A program made the position numbers and the translations under genes. Below the pieces are notes generated by a model, which saw only the letters and a list, made by a program, of their open reading frames with translations, was not told the DNA's origin and did not search any database. Source: Saturnia japonica (taxonomy: Eukaryota; Arthropoda; Insecta; Lepidoptera; Saturniidae). Taken from it: a stretch of DNA of 64,000 nt. Position 1 is the stretch's first letter; each line of letters opens with the position of its first letter. The DNA lies in assembly GCA_033032175.1 (NCBI GenBank), contig CM065312.1, positions 2,976,001 to 3,040,000 of the forward strand, in the 5' to 3' direction. Positions 36,325-48,241 of the stretch are shown piece by piece.

Positions 36325-36560
36325 TTTTTTATACAATTCATTTGGCAAGCAATCATTCGAGCCGCCTGATTGTAAGCGGCTACTGTAACCTATGGACGCT
36401 TATAATAGTATAAGGTTGTCGACCTTGAAGCCCCCTATCCCAAGGATCTCTGGAAACCATACTCAACACACAAGGTTATTTGGCTTCGATCTTCTGTACT
36501 GCCCCAAGTAGAGAGAAATCTCCAAAGAAAATTCTTCCATTACTTCTGTACCCTTAGCCA
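36325..36560 (-). repeat. LINE 3' UTR repeat ('tgtttgccac' family), inverted
   Basis: Plus-strand order 'catttggcaagcaatc', 'gccgcctgattgtaagcggc', 'gatcttctgtactg' and 'caagtagagagaaatctcca' is the reverse complement of the 4555-4806 modules. Confidence 0.55.
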
Positions 36561-37989
36561 TCCACCTTCATACTTAATACAATTTCATCCCTCCACTGTT
36601 CACATGACATGTCGAAAGTACAAAGAACATAAATTAAATAATTATATCTAGCGTGAAGGAATTCTTATAGTGAACTATAGAAAATATCGGTTAAAAAAAT
36701 TATGACTCCGGTACAATTTTATAGGTGTAATAGTGTAATTATCATTTGAGCGTTAATCTCACCACGTCATGTGATAATCAATGCGACCGACGATATTATA
36801 CATACAAAGTACAAAGTAGGACATTATCGACAGATTCGCAATATAAGTGTGTATTGAGCCAGTCGGACAATATAAAATACCCAGCCATATAGATATGTGG
36901 CACGTCACAATAGTTTTTTTAACCGTCTGGGAAAAAGGAGGGTTATGTTTTTCGAGTGCATGTATGTTTGTCTATTTCTTTGGCACGCTCTGTAGCCTAA
37001 AGGGCTTGATGGATTTTAGCATATGAGGTGTCGTTAGATTTTCTTAATTGTGGAAGTGAGATAGGCTATATAATATTTGTGTACGGAATCTAGAAATCAA
37101 ATAAAAAGGAAAAATAGAAAGAACTTTTTTTACTCTGTTTTTGTTGTAGTCGGGTTTTTTGTTTCCTTTTTAATAATTTTTTTTTGTCTACAAACCTGGC
37201 TTATTATAAATAGATTCTTGTAAATAAAAAATATCAAGATTGAATATTCTCTTTCGATGTGTTTACGATCTACTTATCTGTTTATATAAAAATGAAATGT
37301 AAATTGCTCACTTAAAAATGGCTGGGCCGATTTTAAATATTTCTTATTTTTAAATGTTCGTAATAGTCCGGCTTCCCCAAAAATTTTAAAATTTGGGTAA
37401 ATTGATCTTCCTTTTTTCTATCTGAGTTTTGTATGAATTCAAAACCATAACTCACGATTCAAAGGGTGAATATGCGTAATTCTTTTTTATTTTGTTTATG
37501 GTAATGGAAAAGGTACTACGAAAACATACGGGATAGATGGCGCTGTGGTCAAATTATTGACTAATGGGCAGAGCAGAACAACGTCTGCCAGGCCAGCTAT
37601 TTGTATATAAAATGTACAATATAATATGGTAGTCCGGCTGTAATCTTGCCAGGGTGTCAGAGGATGTCTAGAAAAAGTGAATTGCAAAAGCCTAGGCGTC
37701 TAGCCATATACCGGCAAGGGAGGCCCTCCCAGCAGGGTTTGGCCCGAATGCTGCGTGACTTGAATTGCAGGCAACGCAAATACTACTCCAGTATTATGTG
37801 TGCATTATGTGATTTACGGTACGACAAGTTCTTTGAAACAATTTTAGAAGAATAAATTGAAGGAAAACGAGGATGAGGAAAACCTAGACGAAGCTTTTTC
37901 TAACAAGTGCAAGATAAAGTGAGAGTCGTGTCAAATCAAGAAGTCAAAAGAAATGCAGAGGATAGGGAACAGTAGTAACTGCTCTACCG
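36561..37989. repeat. Anonymous DNA with one arm of an inverted repeat pair
   Basis: 36920-37165 ('aaccgtctgggaaaaaggag', 'tggcacgctctgtagcctaa', 'aggtgtcgttagattttc') has an inverted relative at 38685-38885. The 37496-37860 region shows only overlapping chance ORFs. Confidence 0.45.
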
Positions 37990-38286
37990 ACAAGAGCTGA
38001 GCTCATAAATGAAAGAAGGATAAATATGACTTCGAATCCCTTCAATAAGTCTGAAGTGAGCAAAGAAAAACATCGCAATGAAACCATAGTATCATGGTAG
38101 GGATTTTTCTAATGCCCACCTGTCTAGTTACCACCACCCTCAAGTCGAGAGTTTGTCTGCAAGCACCAATAGGTGTGTTCTGGCAGCTGTACTTGTGAGC
38201 CATCTTTCACTAGGATTAGCGTGCTACCATCTTGGCCTACATAGTCACTTAATACCATTTGAGATTAAGGCCATAACCCTAAACAA
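37990..38286 (+). repeat. Family 2 SINE, decayed head
   Basis: B-box-like ACTTCGAATCCC at about 38031, then 'aaaacatcgcaatgaaacca', 'accaccctcaagtcgaga', 'tgtgttctggcagctgtact' and 'gagattaaggccata'. The A box is not recognisable. Confidence 0.6.
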
Positions 38287-38289
38287 GCT

Positions 38290-38660
38290 AAATCTATATA
38301 ATATTACGTGAAGCAAAAGCTTTTGGTACCTTTTTAAGCGTTTTGCGTGCACGGAAGACTGTGAGATTTGGCATGGTTAAGATTTATATGCAGAAGTAGT
38401 TCATAAAGCCAAAATGTATCTATAATATCTGTTACTAATATATTAAATAAAAGAAATTAATAGTGCGAATCCTAATACGTCCAGTGCCATTGAATTTAGA
38501 CCCCCAAAATATTGACATTGTCACTCAACGGAAACTGACAGCAAGTGATTTAGATATTACTTATTGTTTAAGTTCATGAATACTGCAAATGTCAAACAGA
38601 AAATAATCTATGATCAAAAAGTCGCTGGTCGAATTTCGACCTTAGGGCGATCGCTAGTTA
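38290..38660 (+). repeat. Dispersed repeat family C, complete-looking copy
   Basis: Runs from 'tattacgtgaagcaaaagct' through 'cacggaagactgtgagattt', 'attgacattgtcactcaacg' and 'ctgcaaatgtcaaacagaaa' to 'gggcgatcgctagtta'. The GCTAGT end is the RTE-like signature. Copies lie at 14357-14850 (inverted, split by a LINE) and 62228-62393 (3' part). Confidence 0.65.
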
Positions 38661-38684
38661 TTATAAAAGGGAAACTAAAAACCC

Positions 38685-38885
38685 GACTGCACCAACAACA
38701 CAATTTTTTTTCTCTATATTTGCTTTTTATTTGATTCCCAGACGTACTTTAAAACTATATAGCCTATGTCACTCCCACAATTATGGCGAATCTAACGACA
38801 CCTCCTAATCCTCGTATGCTAAAATATATAAGCCGTTTAGGCTACAGAACGTGCCAAAGAAATAAACATACATAAATACATTCCT
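38685..38885 (-). repeat. Inverted partner of the 36.9-kb repeat
   Basis: Plus strand shows 'atagcctatgtcactcccac', 'gaatctaacgacacctcct' and 'ggctacagaacgtgccaaag', the reverse complement of modules at 36950-37080. Confidence 0.5.
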
Positions 38886-39341
38886 TATTTCCGCATTCGG
38901 GTAAGAACACTGGTTGGAAAAATATAAGTGTTAGCTCCTAAAAGACTGGCACCCTTCGCCTCGGCCAAACAAAATTTTGTCTACATCCTTGGAGGATTGT
39001 GTAGAATGAGAAACCTTGGCTTGTGTATTATTCTAATGATAATTATGTTGCGTACATAAATTACATAATGCATAATTTTCCTATAAAAAACTTTCTACGA
39101 AGTAGTCTGCATAATTATAATAGTAAGAAGTATTCTTATGAAAGAGTAAACGGTTTTATTTCATTGTAGTGGGTGGTGTCAGTTTTTTTTATTTTTCGTT
39201 ACTTGGCACTAACAAAAAAAATTTTTTTGCAGCATCTCTTTATATTGCCTAAATATTAAACTTATTATTAAAGTATCAATCAATAATAAAACTCGTACAA
39301 CAAAGACAAAGTACTTAATAGATAGAGTTCACTTACGTTTA

Positions 39342-39510
39342 AATCATATCCGCTGGTGATCCATGACCGCTTACTCAGGATACCACCGACATATTTCCTC
39401 CCCCACTTTGACAGCAGTCCATCACTATTGCTCCTTTTCGATCGGCCGTTCATTATATATATGTCCATTGTACATCTCCTATTTAACAACCAATGTATTA
39501 CGTCTAACGT
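39342..39510 (-). other. Candidate orphan exon with dibasic sites
   Basis: A minus-strand frame is open from an AG at 39511 to a consensus donor AAC/GTAAGT at 39341. It encodes NGRSKRSNSDGLLSKWGRK, then YVGGILSKRSWITSGYDLN. Three Lys/Arg pairs (KR, RK, KR), one preceded by a Gly, are spaced like cleavage and amidation sites of a neuropeptide precursor. The possible acceptor (tgtattatag) has a weak pyrimidine tract, and no signal-peptide exon or downstream exon was found. It may be one exon of a gene spread outside view, or chance. Confidence 0.22.
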
Positions 39511-40324
39511 CTATAATACACAATTACAACACGATATACGCAGTCTACGGACGTGATAAAACTAAGTCCATTTGTAAAAACAAATTTCGAGCACTAAAAC
39601 AAATTTAAATATCGTTATATAAAATTTTACGAAGCGTGCCGAATATAATTACGTGTTTTAGTATTGCGGCCAGTATAGTCCCATCTTAAACACACAATAT
39701 AGAAAGTTATTTTGCATAGTTACATTGTACATCTTTTACATGATTTACAATTTAACTCATCTAATATAGATGAATGACCAAAGTGATCATTGTCAACTGG
39801 ATTATTTAAATTTAATAGTATAATTATAGTTTTACCAATATGTCAATTTTAAATTACCGAAATCCGGAGAACTACTAAGTAATAAAAATGCAGAATATTT
39901 AAATTTAGAACAGTATTTCGCGCGGTACAGTCACGGGTAGTACTGGAAAACGTCGTCCTGTGACTAAACTTGGCCGGTTAATAATATCGTTTCGTAAGTA
40001 CAACTTATTGTCGCCTTATTCGTATTACGGTATGTTGGAACGAATACGGGTGCGTGATACGAATGCTGCATTCATAGATTTTGATTGTCATTCCCATACA
40101 AAACAGACAATGGGCCTTAAATATGCGCCGCGACCATTCGTCCTCCATGTAACTCTATGTTAGTGGTCAATTTTCCTAACCCAAATACCTGATCAAGGAC
40201 GTATCATTGTCGTGTGTGGGAATTTGTAATAGAGGACACAAAAACCCATATTCGAATAAGGTTAAGTGATTTACAATTGTATAAAATACACACTTATTCT
40301 GATAAAATGCAAACATGTGCTTGA

Positions 40325-40480
40325 AGCGATAATGGTCCAGTAGTAACACTGAAAACGTATTCGGATACCGCGTCAATCGACGTATTTTCTGATCTTGAGC
40401 GAAGGTAATCATGGTGGCAGAGCATATTCTAAATTCACCCTCAAGCTGATAATCTGTCGCCAAGCACCTCTATGTGGTAA
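40325..40480 (+). repeat. Family 2 SINE, heavily decayed
   Basis: 'gataatggtccagtagtaac' (head), 'ccgcgtcaatcgacg', 'accctcaagctgataatctg' and 'cgccaagcacctctatgtgg' follow the SINE order. Confidence 0.5.
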
Positions 40481-40554
40481 TGGTACGTTACCTCATTACA
40501 TATATGCTTTAGCCACTTTTTTCAGTTTTGTGAGCTCATGTCACATTAACGTAG

Positions 40555-41000
40555 CTAGGTAATAATGCGGTTCAAAATTCCTTCATTTGTGTGTCTGTTG
40601 AGCAGTACAAGGCACGTCTCGACGCATACTTCGCGCAGGCGATCATTGAGTTCATGGGGCACCCATTTGTCAAGCTTTTTTACCTTGCCAATTTGACGCA
40701 AATGGACCAATATTGTTTTGACGCTAACGTCGAAAGCTGCTGCTAATTCAGCCGTATATTGTGTATCATCAGCTTCCACAATCGCCTTTAATTCGTCATT
40801 GTCGACCAAAGTCTTCGGACGACCGTTAGGTTCATTTTTCAGGTCGAAAATCCTAGAACGGAAGCGAGCAAACTAATAACAAGTGGTGCGTTGGTTTGTA
40901 GTGCTAGCTCCGTAAACGTCGTTGATGTTGCGTGCCGCTTGTGCCGCATTGCTGCCACGACGGTACTCTCATATTCCATAATTACTCAAATTTTTAACGT
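40555..41000 (-). pseudogene. Truncated mariner transposase (N-terminal helix-turn-helix)
   Basis: The frame 40809-40555 reads VDNDELKAIVEADDTQYTAE, then AFDVSVKTILVHLRQIGKV, KKLDKWVPHELNDRLRE and LLNRHTNEGILNRIIT. This is the bipartite DNA-binding part and linker (WVPHEL) of mariner-family transposases. An upstream N-terminal piece (about 40985-40810) is in another frame with a stop. The catalytic domain is absent: the copy is cut off just where a mariner would continue into its first catalytic Asp. Family (mariner, DD34D type) is from recall of these motifs. Confidence 0.8.
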
Positions 41001-42515
41001 ATCCATGATGACAAAAAAGATTGAAATGCGATGAAAATGTAACACTAATCAATAAACAAATGAAGTAGTCATGGAAAAATAATTCCATGTTTTTAAAATA
41101 TAATTAATTTGAAATTAGAATTCTTAGCCAAACAAACATTATTTTGATTTGAAATGGCCAGAACTGCAGAACGGCAATTTTATAGGTAAAGACATATTTA
41201 TTATATTTATAACGTCACGTTGTTGGGGAATCCCCGGACTTACCAGTAAACATTTTATATCGATCGACAGATGGCACTAGCACACCTATACTATAATGCT
41301 CCAACTACACTTCTATGTATGCGGAACGAAGCTTCACGAATTTGCCTATTTGCCTCTTGCCCACACTAGAAAGTAAAAATGAGACATACGCTTCCATTTC
41401 CGGCAAACATTCGTACGAATACTTTCATACCAGTGTGGCAGAAGTGTCATGTACTAAAGAATAGCGTTCCTTTCTCGAGTAAAAATATTATTTTTCAAGT
41501 AATAGTTAAACGAAAAAAAAACAATTAAGTATACAGTACAGTTTCCAGCAAGTTTCAAACAAAGATGTTCGAGACTTGTTGGGAATTCAATCCCTGTATT
41601 TTTTCTAAGTTGCCATTATTAAAGTCTCGTTCCTGGAATCTGGTTTATGTATATTCCTAATGTAAGAGAAATTTTCACTAGTTCAATTTATAGTTTGTAA
41701 GTCAGAGTCCGAGGGGCCCCCTGAACTTGGGGGCCCCGGGGCACTGCTCCGTCTAGCCCACCGGTAGCTACGCTACTGGCCTGTCACAATGTGCTTTTTT
41801 ATGCTTAGGGAATTTAAAAGCCAACTCGATGAATTCGACTGCGCCATTTTTTATTGTTTTATAATTTATGAATTAGTCTCTTTAGTTTTGTTAATATATT
41901 TCTTTAATTGTTTATGTTTGCAGACATAGCATTACAATTATTACTCATATTAATACATTTCTTTTTCTAATATAGTTTTATTCTTAATTCTAAGTGACAT
42001 CGGTCTAAAGCATAGGTCCCCAAAGTGGTTCATATGGAACCCTGGGAGTCCATATCGAACTTCAAGGGGTCCACGGCAGCGAAAACAAAGTCTGGGGGTC
42101 CGCGAGCTGCAAATGGGGTCGACAATAATGAATGAATAAGCAAGTCGAGACGAAAATTTTAACTTCCTATAAATAATAATGATAATGTGTTTGTACTTAC
42201 ATAATACTTTTTTTACAATAAACATATAGGTAATAATTCTAAAAGGTAAATATTTATAGAATTTGATAAAGATATGGAGCTATATTCAGAGAATTTTATA
42301 AGTACATTCATTAATCATGGGAAAATTCGGGATCGATAAGATGACTTTGTAAAATTATTTTTATAGGTACTTTTGTTGAAATTAAATCTGAATGAAAGCG
42401 TTGAATTATTATAAATTCCATAGTAGAAAATTATTCTATTTACAATACCCGAGTACACATTAAATTTCATTTGGCAAGCTATTCACTTAGTGGCCGGAAC
42501 AACCTGCAAATTTAA
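41001..42515. other. Anonymous DNA with short repeat-like pockets
   Basis: About 41700-41775 is GC-rich ('gaggggccccctgaacttgg' and 'gctacgctactgg'). About 42015-42125 ('aggtccccaaagtggttcat', 'aaggggtccacggcagcg') resembles a hAT-type terminal block. No gene supported. Confidence 0.35.
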
Positions 42516-42517
42516 TA

Positions 42518-43824
42518 TACAAGGTGTCCAGAAAGGGTATCGGGTATTTGTTTTCGCGCCATATTCGAAACGGGGCGTCTAAAGGGTGCGGGGAGGGGTT
42601 CGTGGCGTCCGCCATTTTGTGGAGTTTTAGTCACGATGGAACAGTACTCGGGGACGCATCGCGCATTTTGCGTACGAGCGTATTATCGTAATGGTGATTC
42701 AATAGTGATTGCTCAATGTCTCTATCGTGCGGAATATCGTACACGCCACGCGCCAAGTGACGATAGCATTAGGAAATGGATCAGGATGTTCGAGAATACA
42801 GGTGCGACAGTTAAAATTCAAAACTCTGGTCGTCCTCGTTCAATTCGCGATGAAGAAACAATTGAAGAAGTTGAGGCGTCGGTTCGTCAAAATCCGTCTT
42901 TATCCATCCGAAAGTGAAGCCAAGCGTTGAACATCAAAAAATCGTCTTTACATTCGATTTTAAAGAAAGACTTACATCTAAAAGCCTATAAAATTCAATT
43001 GGTTCAAGAATTGAAGGATACGGACTATGCTAATCGACTGAATTTTGCGAACGAAATGCTGCAGCGATTTAACAACTTTAACAACATACTGTTCAGTGAC
43101 GAAGCAAATTTTCACCTGAATGGTCATGTTAATAAGCAGAATTGTCAGTACTGGGCAGTGGAGAATCCGAGACGAAAGCATGAACGACCCCTGCATAGCC
43201 CAAAGGTCGTTGTTTGGGCTGCTATGTCTGCTAAAGGCATAATTGGTCCTTATTTTCATGAAGATCAACGAGGCCGAGCAATTAATATGAATAGTGACCG
43301 TTATTGCGATATGTTGCGAAATTTTTTGGTCCCAGAGTTGCAGGAGTTTGCAGGTTTCAACTCAAGAACGTGGTTCCAGCAAGATGGGTCCACTTGCCAT
43401 ACCTCCAATGACTCAATGGAAGTTGTTAACGAATTATTCCCTAATAAAGTCATTTCGCGAAGGGGTAACATCAACTGGCCTCCCAGAAGCCCCGACCTTA
43501 GCCCGCTTGACTATTTTGCATGGGGATACCTTAAAAGTAAGGTTTATTAAAACAATCCGACGAATCTAACCCAGTTAAAGCAAAACATCAGGTCCGAAAT
43601 GGCAGCAATATCGATAGCTATGTGTCAACGTGTTATCGCCAATCTTCGTTTCCGTTTAGAAGAGTGCCAGCAACGTAACGGTCATCATTTGGATAACAAC
43701 ATCTTTTCCAAATAATTCTCCAATTCATATGATAATAATAAACAATAAACTTTTTTATTGCATACAAATAATTTTTGTTTCATTGAACTTACAAATACCC
43801 GATACCCTTTCTGGACACCTTGTA
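42518..43824 (+). mobile_element. Complete Tc1/mariner-type transposon with perfect 32-bp TIRs
   Basis: Element 42520-43822 (1303 bp) begins CAAGGTGTCCAGAAAGGGTA and ends with the exact inverse. All 32 terminal bases match (42520-42551 against 43791-43822). TA duplications flank it at 42518-42519 and 43823-43824, the target of this superfamily. It holds one transposase reading frame broken by two stop codons (next entry). The element is structurally complete but cannot make a full transposase as written. Confidence 0.93.
42636..43715 (+). pseudogene. Tc1/mariner-superfamily transposase with two nonsense codons
   Basis: One frame runs from ATG 42636 to TAA 43713-43715 (about 359 codons), interrupted only by TGA at 42915-42917 (after SLSIRK) and TAA at 43548-43550 (after LKSKVY). 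N-terminus: helix-turn-helix segment ending in a linker like 'GRPRS', then 'SSLHSILKKDL'. Catalytic core: Asp in ILFSDEANF, Asp in WFQQDGSTCHT, third Asp in PRSPDLSPLDYF. By my count 36 residues separate the second and third Asp, so all three acidic residues are Asp. The first stop is one transition from CGA (Arg). No frameshift is needed, so decay is light. Exact family within IS630/Tc1/mariner is uncertain. Confidence 0.9.
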
Positions 43825-44380
43825 GGTATTCGTTTATATTGCTTTCTGGCTCGCCTTAATAATGCTTGTTATGACTTTCATCAATTGAACTTGTGCAGAC
43901 TTGTTCAATTCGCGAATATTTCCAAAAATACTTATATTAAAGACAAACCATGTTCATTTTTCAGTGGAACTTTGTTAGTTAAAGTCAAGTAAGTTAAAGT
44001 GAATCAATTTCGTCTTGTTTGGAATTACCAGAGAAATGTAAGTAAATTTTTATTTTTTATTTATTCTTGTAGTTCCTCCGTTTGCCTTGCAAATTTGAGG
44101 TATTAGAAGTTCAACATTAAATTAAGTACAGTTGCATGCTTATTCCTTAATAGTTACCTTTTTCAAAATTTTAAGAATCGGTATTATATACTTGTACGTC
44201 TGAATCTTTATAAACAAGTTACTACATGATTCCTTTCTATATCAATACATATATTATAAAAGATTTCTGAAGATTAAAAAAGATTTTACACAAGGAATCA
44301 ATTCGGTATATATGTCTTATCATATTAAACTAGTGGAATTTTTAATTTTTCCCCAGGTAACTGCTAATAAAAATCCAAAA
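43825..44380. other. Anonymous AT-rich DNA
   Basis: No supported feature between the Tc1/mariner-type element and the hAT relic. Confidence 0.4.
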
Positions 44381-45144
44381 ATGGCCGATTAAAAAAAAAT
44401 GTCGACAATACAGTGTTGATTATTTAAAGTTTGGCTTCATTCCGTCATCCTCCGACAAACGATTGCCTATGTGCCTTCTGTGTAACAGAATTTTAAGTAA
44501 TGACTATGAAACCCCCTAAGTTGGAGGGTCATTTGAAAAGTTGTCATCCTGAGATATCGGTTAAAGATTTGAAATATTTTCAAAAAATTAAGGAAATAGT
44601 TCTGAAGAGACTAACGGTGGATAATATGTTTGCTTCGACTTCACAAAAAAGCGATGATGGTTTAAGGGCATCTTATAATATCGCACTCTTAATAGCAAAG
44701 TGTGGAAAGTCATATACTATCGGAGAAAAATTAATCCTGTCAGCTATTGAAGAGGTTTTCAAAACTGTGTTACATAAACCGGCCTATGATATTATAAAGA
44801 AAATTCCTTTGAGCGCCAATACGGTTCAAAGGCGTATAGATGAAATGGGAAATGAACTTGAAGTTTTCTTATGTAAACATTTAAAAACGACTCATTTTTC
44901 TATACAACTGGACGAATCCACCTTGCCTAATAACGAATCCACCTTGCCTAATAACGAATCGTTATTATTGGCACATGTTCGTTTTATAATGGACCAGGAA
45001 ATTCATGAAGAACTTCTGTTTGCCAGAAATCTGATAACGGATACTAAAGACGAATCAATATTTAATTTTTTGAGGGATTATTTCGCAGAAAAAGCAATCC
45101 CTTCCTACTATTCTCAGTTCCTATATATTTATGCGCCCACATAA
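44381..45144 (+). pseudogene. hAT transposase relic (BED finger, ZBED5/EPM2AIP1-like)
   Basis: A first frame reads RQYSVDYLKFGFI then MCLLCNRILSND (Cys pair of a BED-type zinc finger). After a shift near 44500 the frame 44500-45144 continues MKPPKLEGHLKSCHPE (His ligands), then ALLIAKCGKSYTIGEKLI, LSANTVQRRIDEM and FSIQLDEST with the first acidic catalytic-type residue of hAT enzymes. An early stop follows the ATG at 44381, and similarity ends near 45110. A 21-bp unit is duplicated at about 44923-44964, giving STLPNNE twice. It is a truncated transposon pseudogene, not a host gene. Confidence 0.75.
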
Positions 45145-46690
45145 TTCCATAAATTATAAATAATAAAATATTAATTAAATTATATTAAAAGTTTTTAAAG
45201 AAATGAGCTAGTTTCTTTAACATCTCATTAATACGATTTTAACTCGAATAAAGAAGTTTGGATTACACGTTTATAGCACATGATTTTTAGGGATCAATAA
45301 ATGCGTGCAGGTATAACAAAAACCCTCATATTTCATATTTATAACATAGCAATAATGTTGGCTAGAACTTATCATTGGAACTTTTATATATTAAAAGTCC
45401 ATCAATGTTTATAAGCACAGACATTTTATGCCAGACTATATTTCCGGGTCCCAGAATTCGTTTTAAACTAGGGATGTAACGATGTTTATATTAGCCGATC
45501 CGATACCGATGGCGGTTATTGTAGTAAATAATCGGTGACACCAATACCGATTTAGAAAGTTAAGATATACATAAAATAACCTCCTTCACATTTTTATCTG
45601 ACTGGCAGATGGTAAGGTTTTTGGGTCATTGTCTCTATTATGCCCGAAACTAGCGATAGTCTTTTCTGATGATAAGTAGGTATTTGATATTTAATCTCAA
45701 AAGGAGTATTAATAAAACTAATGTAAAATCAAAATTAATAATAAACAGGCGCGAAATAATACAACGCTTAGTAAAAACGGCAATGTCGCAGCTTATACCA
45801 CGTACGGCTCTCTCGTGCTTTTAAAAATGTTAGGATATAAGTAGGTGAATAAATAATCGGCAATCCCGATACATCGGCCTGCCGATTATGCCCCTTTATT
45901 ATTATTTGTATAAGTCTTTAAAAATAATCGTGGATCTTTTTTTTATTTAACATATTTGCCATATCTCTAAGTGCATAATAAATTAAATGGACCACACTTT
46001 TAAAACAAACTCAACATTTTCATGTCTGAACTAATTGCAGTTTAGTCGTTATCTGAATTTAAATCATTTATATTAGAGACGTTTACTGATTCACTACCAC
46101 TTGTAATTGCTTGGGTTGTTCTTGATTCCGATTCATAATTTCGTATATGATTGTTGTTACTGGGAAAATTGAAGCTACGGAACCACTCAAAATATAACTA
46201 ATACGGCTCGCACTTTACTCACACAATGATAGTAAATTGGACTCAATAAAGTCTATTACAGCAATTTAAGCTAAGTAAAAATCGATTAGCCGCACTGAAT
46301 ACAATTGAATTCCTATAAAAGCCTTTTGAAACACATTAAGTATACGAATTATTGTGATATAAGCAAGCAGTAAGACCAACGAAGATGCCTAATAGTAAAT
46401 AGATTGCCTTTACTCGACAAATAAATAAACTTTGTTTCTATAAACATAGAAATAGAATAGAGTACCGAGTAATCACAGAATAAAAGCGCCCAATTCAGCG
46501 AATTAGCTGTTTCATAGCTGTTGTAGAACTAATAAAGCACAAAAATGCTGAGTTAAATTGATTTGGCCACTTTAACTCAGCATCTTTCAAAAGATAGAAT
46601 AAAAGTGCTATAGCAAAGTGCTGTACACATTTGTTCGACTTGTATAAAGCACTATTTCGTGGAAAATGCTAAATAGCCGAGTTAACCACT
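45145..46690. other. Anonymous DNA with a possible hAT-type non-autonomous piece
   Basis: 45470-45560 ('ctagggatgtaacgatgttt', 'agccgatccgataccgatgg') and 45855-45895 ('aatcggcaatcccgatacat') carry repeated 'ccgat' motifs in both senses, suggesting the two ends of a decayed non-autonomous DNA element. Otherwise AT-rich without genes. Confidence 0.3.
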
Positions 46691-46696
46691 GTTATA

Positions 46697-47890
46697 TTTA
46701 TTTATTTATTTAAGATATGCAAACTTCACAACACATTTAAAAATTGTAAAATAATCACAATATAATTCCAAAGTGCCAATTATGAAGTAGGACATAAATT
46801 ACATTTTATAATTATACCTAACGATAATGATAAGTGTGTATGAATGTATTTAAAATTAGTTTACCAAGTATGATGTGTATGGTTGTGTTTGTTTGTGTGT
46901 GGGTGTGTATGTGTGTTAATTAACATGTGTGCGCATGTGTTTAGGTTTCCTGTAATTACTCCTGAACTAACCTTTTAGAGACCGACTTGAGAAACTGCAT
47001 TCGACTTAGGTGGAAAATATCAATATCATTGAAGAGCTTATTGTACTGTGTAGTACAAAGGGTGGAGTTTTGAGCATATGTATGCTTTACAGAAGAAATG
47101 GCGAATAAAGTGGGGTTCCTTGTATGCTTACTAGGCACTCGCAGATATAATTTACTTAAGAGTTCAGGGCAATCTATTATTGAGTTGTGTAAATCATATA
47201 GAAAACGCATATCGTTTATGATTCGACGGTATTTTAGTGACAAAATGTTATAGTGCTTTAAGTTATTATTGTACTCCATGGGATGGTTCTTACCTTTGAA
47301 ATTAAGAAATTTTAAAAACTTATTTTGAATATTTTCCAACCTGTTATTATGTGTAATGAAAGCTGGTGACCATATTGATGACGCATATTCTAAGCAGCTT
47401 CTCACATAAGAAAAATAAAGAATTTTAAGTGGTAGAATTTTGCTGAATGGCTCTGTGACTCTAAATATAAATCCTAACATTTTGATGGCTTTTTGATGAA
47501 TAAAGTCGTAATGAAGATTGTACAGTAACTTCGAGTCCATCATAATCCCCAGATCTTTCACACAATTAACACTTTGGATTGGCAAGTGATTTAAAGAATA
47601 ACTGTAATTAATTTGACGAAGTTTACGTGTGAAAGTTATAGAATTACATTTCTTTATATTAAGATCCAGTTTGTTTATTTGACAATAGTCACAGAGTCGA
47701 TCCAGATCCTGCTGAAGGAGAAGGTAGTCATTAATACTACGAATAACCTTGAAAATTTTAGTATCGTCCGCATACATAAGGCATTCAGCATGTTTAAAAC
47801 AGGAAGATATATCAGAGACATACACATTAAACAGCAACGGACCGAGGTGTGATCCCTGCTGGATATATAGTACTATATAGAGTTTTGGAA
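46697..47890 (-). mobile_element. 5'-truncated LINE with half a reverse transcriptase
   Basis: The frame 47894-46956 (minus) joins in its middle a reverse transcriptase. QQGSHLGPLLFNVYVSDIS (the 'PQG' strand) is followed by LMYADDTKIFK (YADD catalytic motif), then VKDLGIMMDSKL, YVRSCLEYASSIWSPAF and RLENIQNKFLKFL, the thumb and C-terminal segments of Jockey/CR1-group enzymes. It is open for about 300 codons with no internal stop. The 3' end has (TTTA)n at 46697-46714 on the plus strand. The endonuclease, fingers and palm N-terminus are lost at about 47865. A similar TTTA-type end at 47905-47920 may belong to a second insertion. Confidence 0.85.
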
Positions 47891-47899
47891 ACATTAACT

Positions 47900-48241
47900 T
47901 AGCTTTATTTATTTAGACCACAAGTGGTAAGTGCATTATACACAATTACAAACAAAAAAAATACAGTTTCAAAGATGGAATGCACTAGGCCTTTTAAGGC
48001 AATCACAACATGCACTAGTAGACGTGAATATTTGAAACAATACTAAAATTTTCAAAAATTTCAAACAATACAGAATTATTACAGATTATTTCAATTAACT
48101 AAACAGGTAAGTATTAAAAAATAGGAAATATATAAAAATCAAATGCATATAAAATGACAAACAGCAACTATATGCGGAGTAAATTATGAAAAGGGAGGAT
48201 CCGCCGGCCAGACGGGTGCTATGTCTGGCGGGCAGCTGCCC
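47900..48241. other. Host DNA left of the full-length LINE
   Basis: Begins 'ctttatttatttagaccaca', then AT-rich sequence, then a GC-rich block at 48195-48241 ('ggatccgccggccagacggg'). The GC-rich block resumes beyond the LINE at 54079, so the LINE landed within it. Confidence 0.45.

Noticed and set aside
37496..37855. Overlapping ORFs on both strands near 37.6 kb
   Set aside because: No splice sites, codon pattern or family likeness; short and mutually exclusive.
42978..43268. 96-codon minus-strand ORF in the Tc1/mariner-type element
   Set aside because: Antisense shadow of the transposase frame.
44500..45144. Host ZBED/GTF2IRD2-like gene
   Set aside because: Early stop, frameshift in the BED finger and truncation after ~210 codons show a dead hAT copy.
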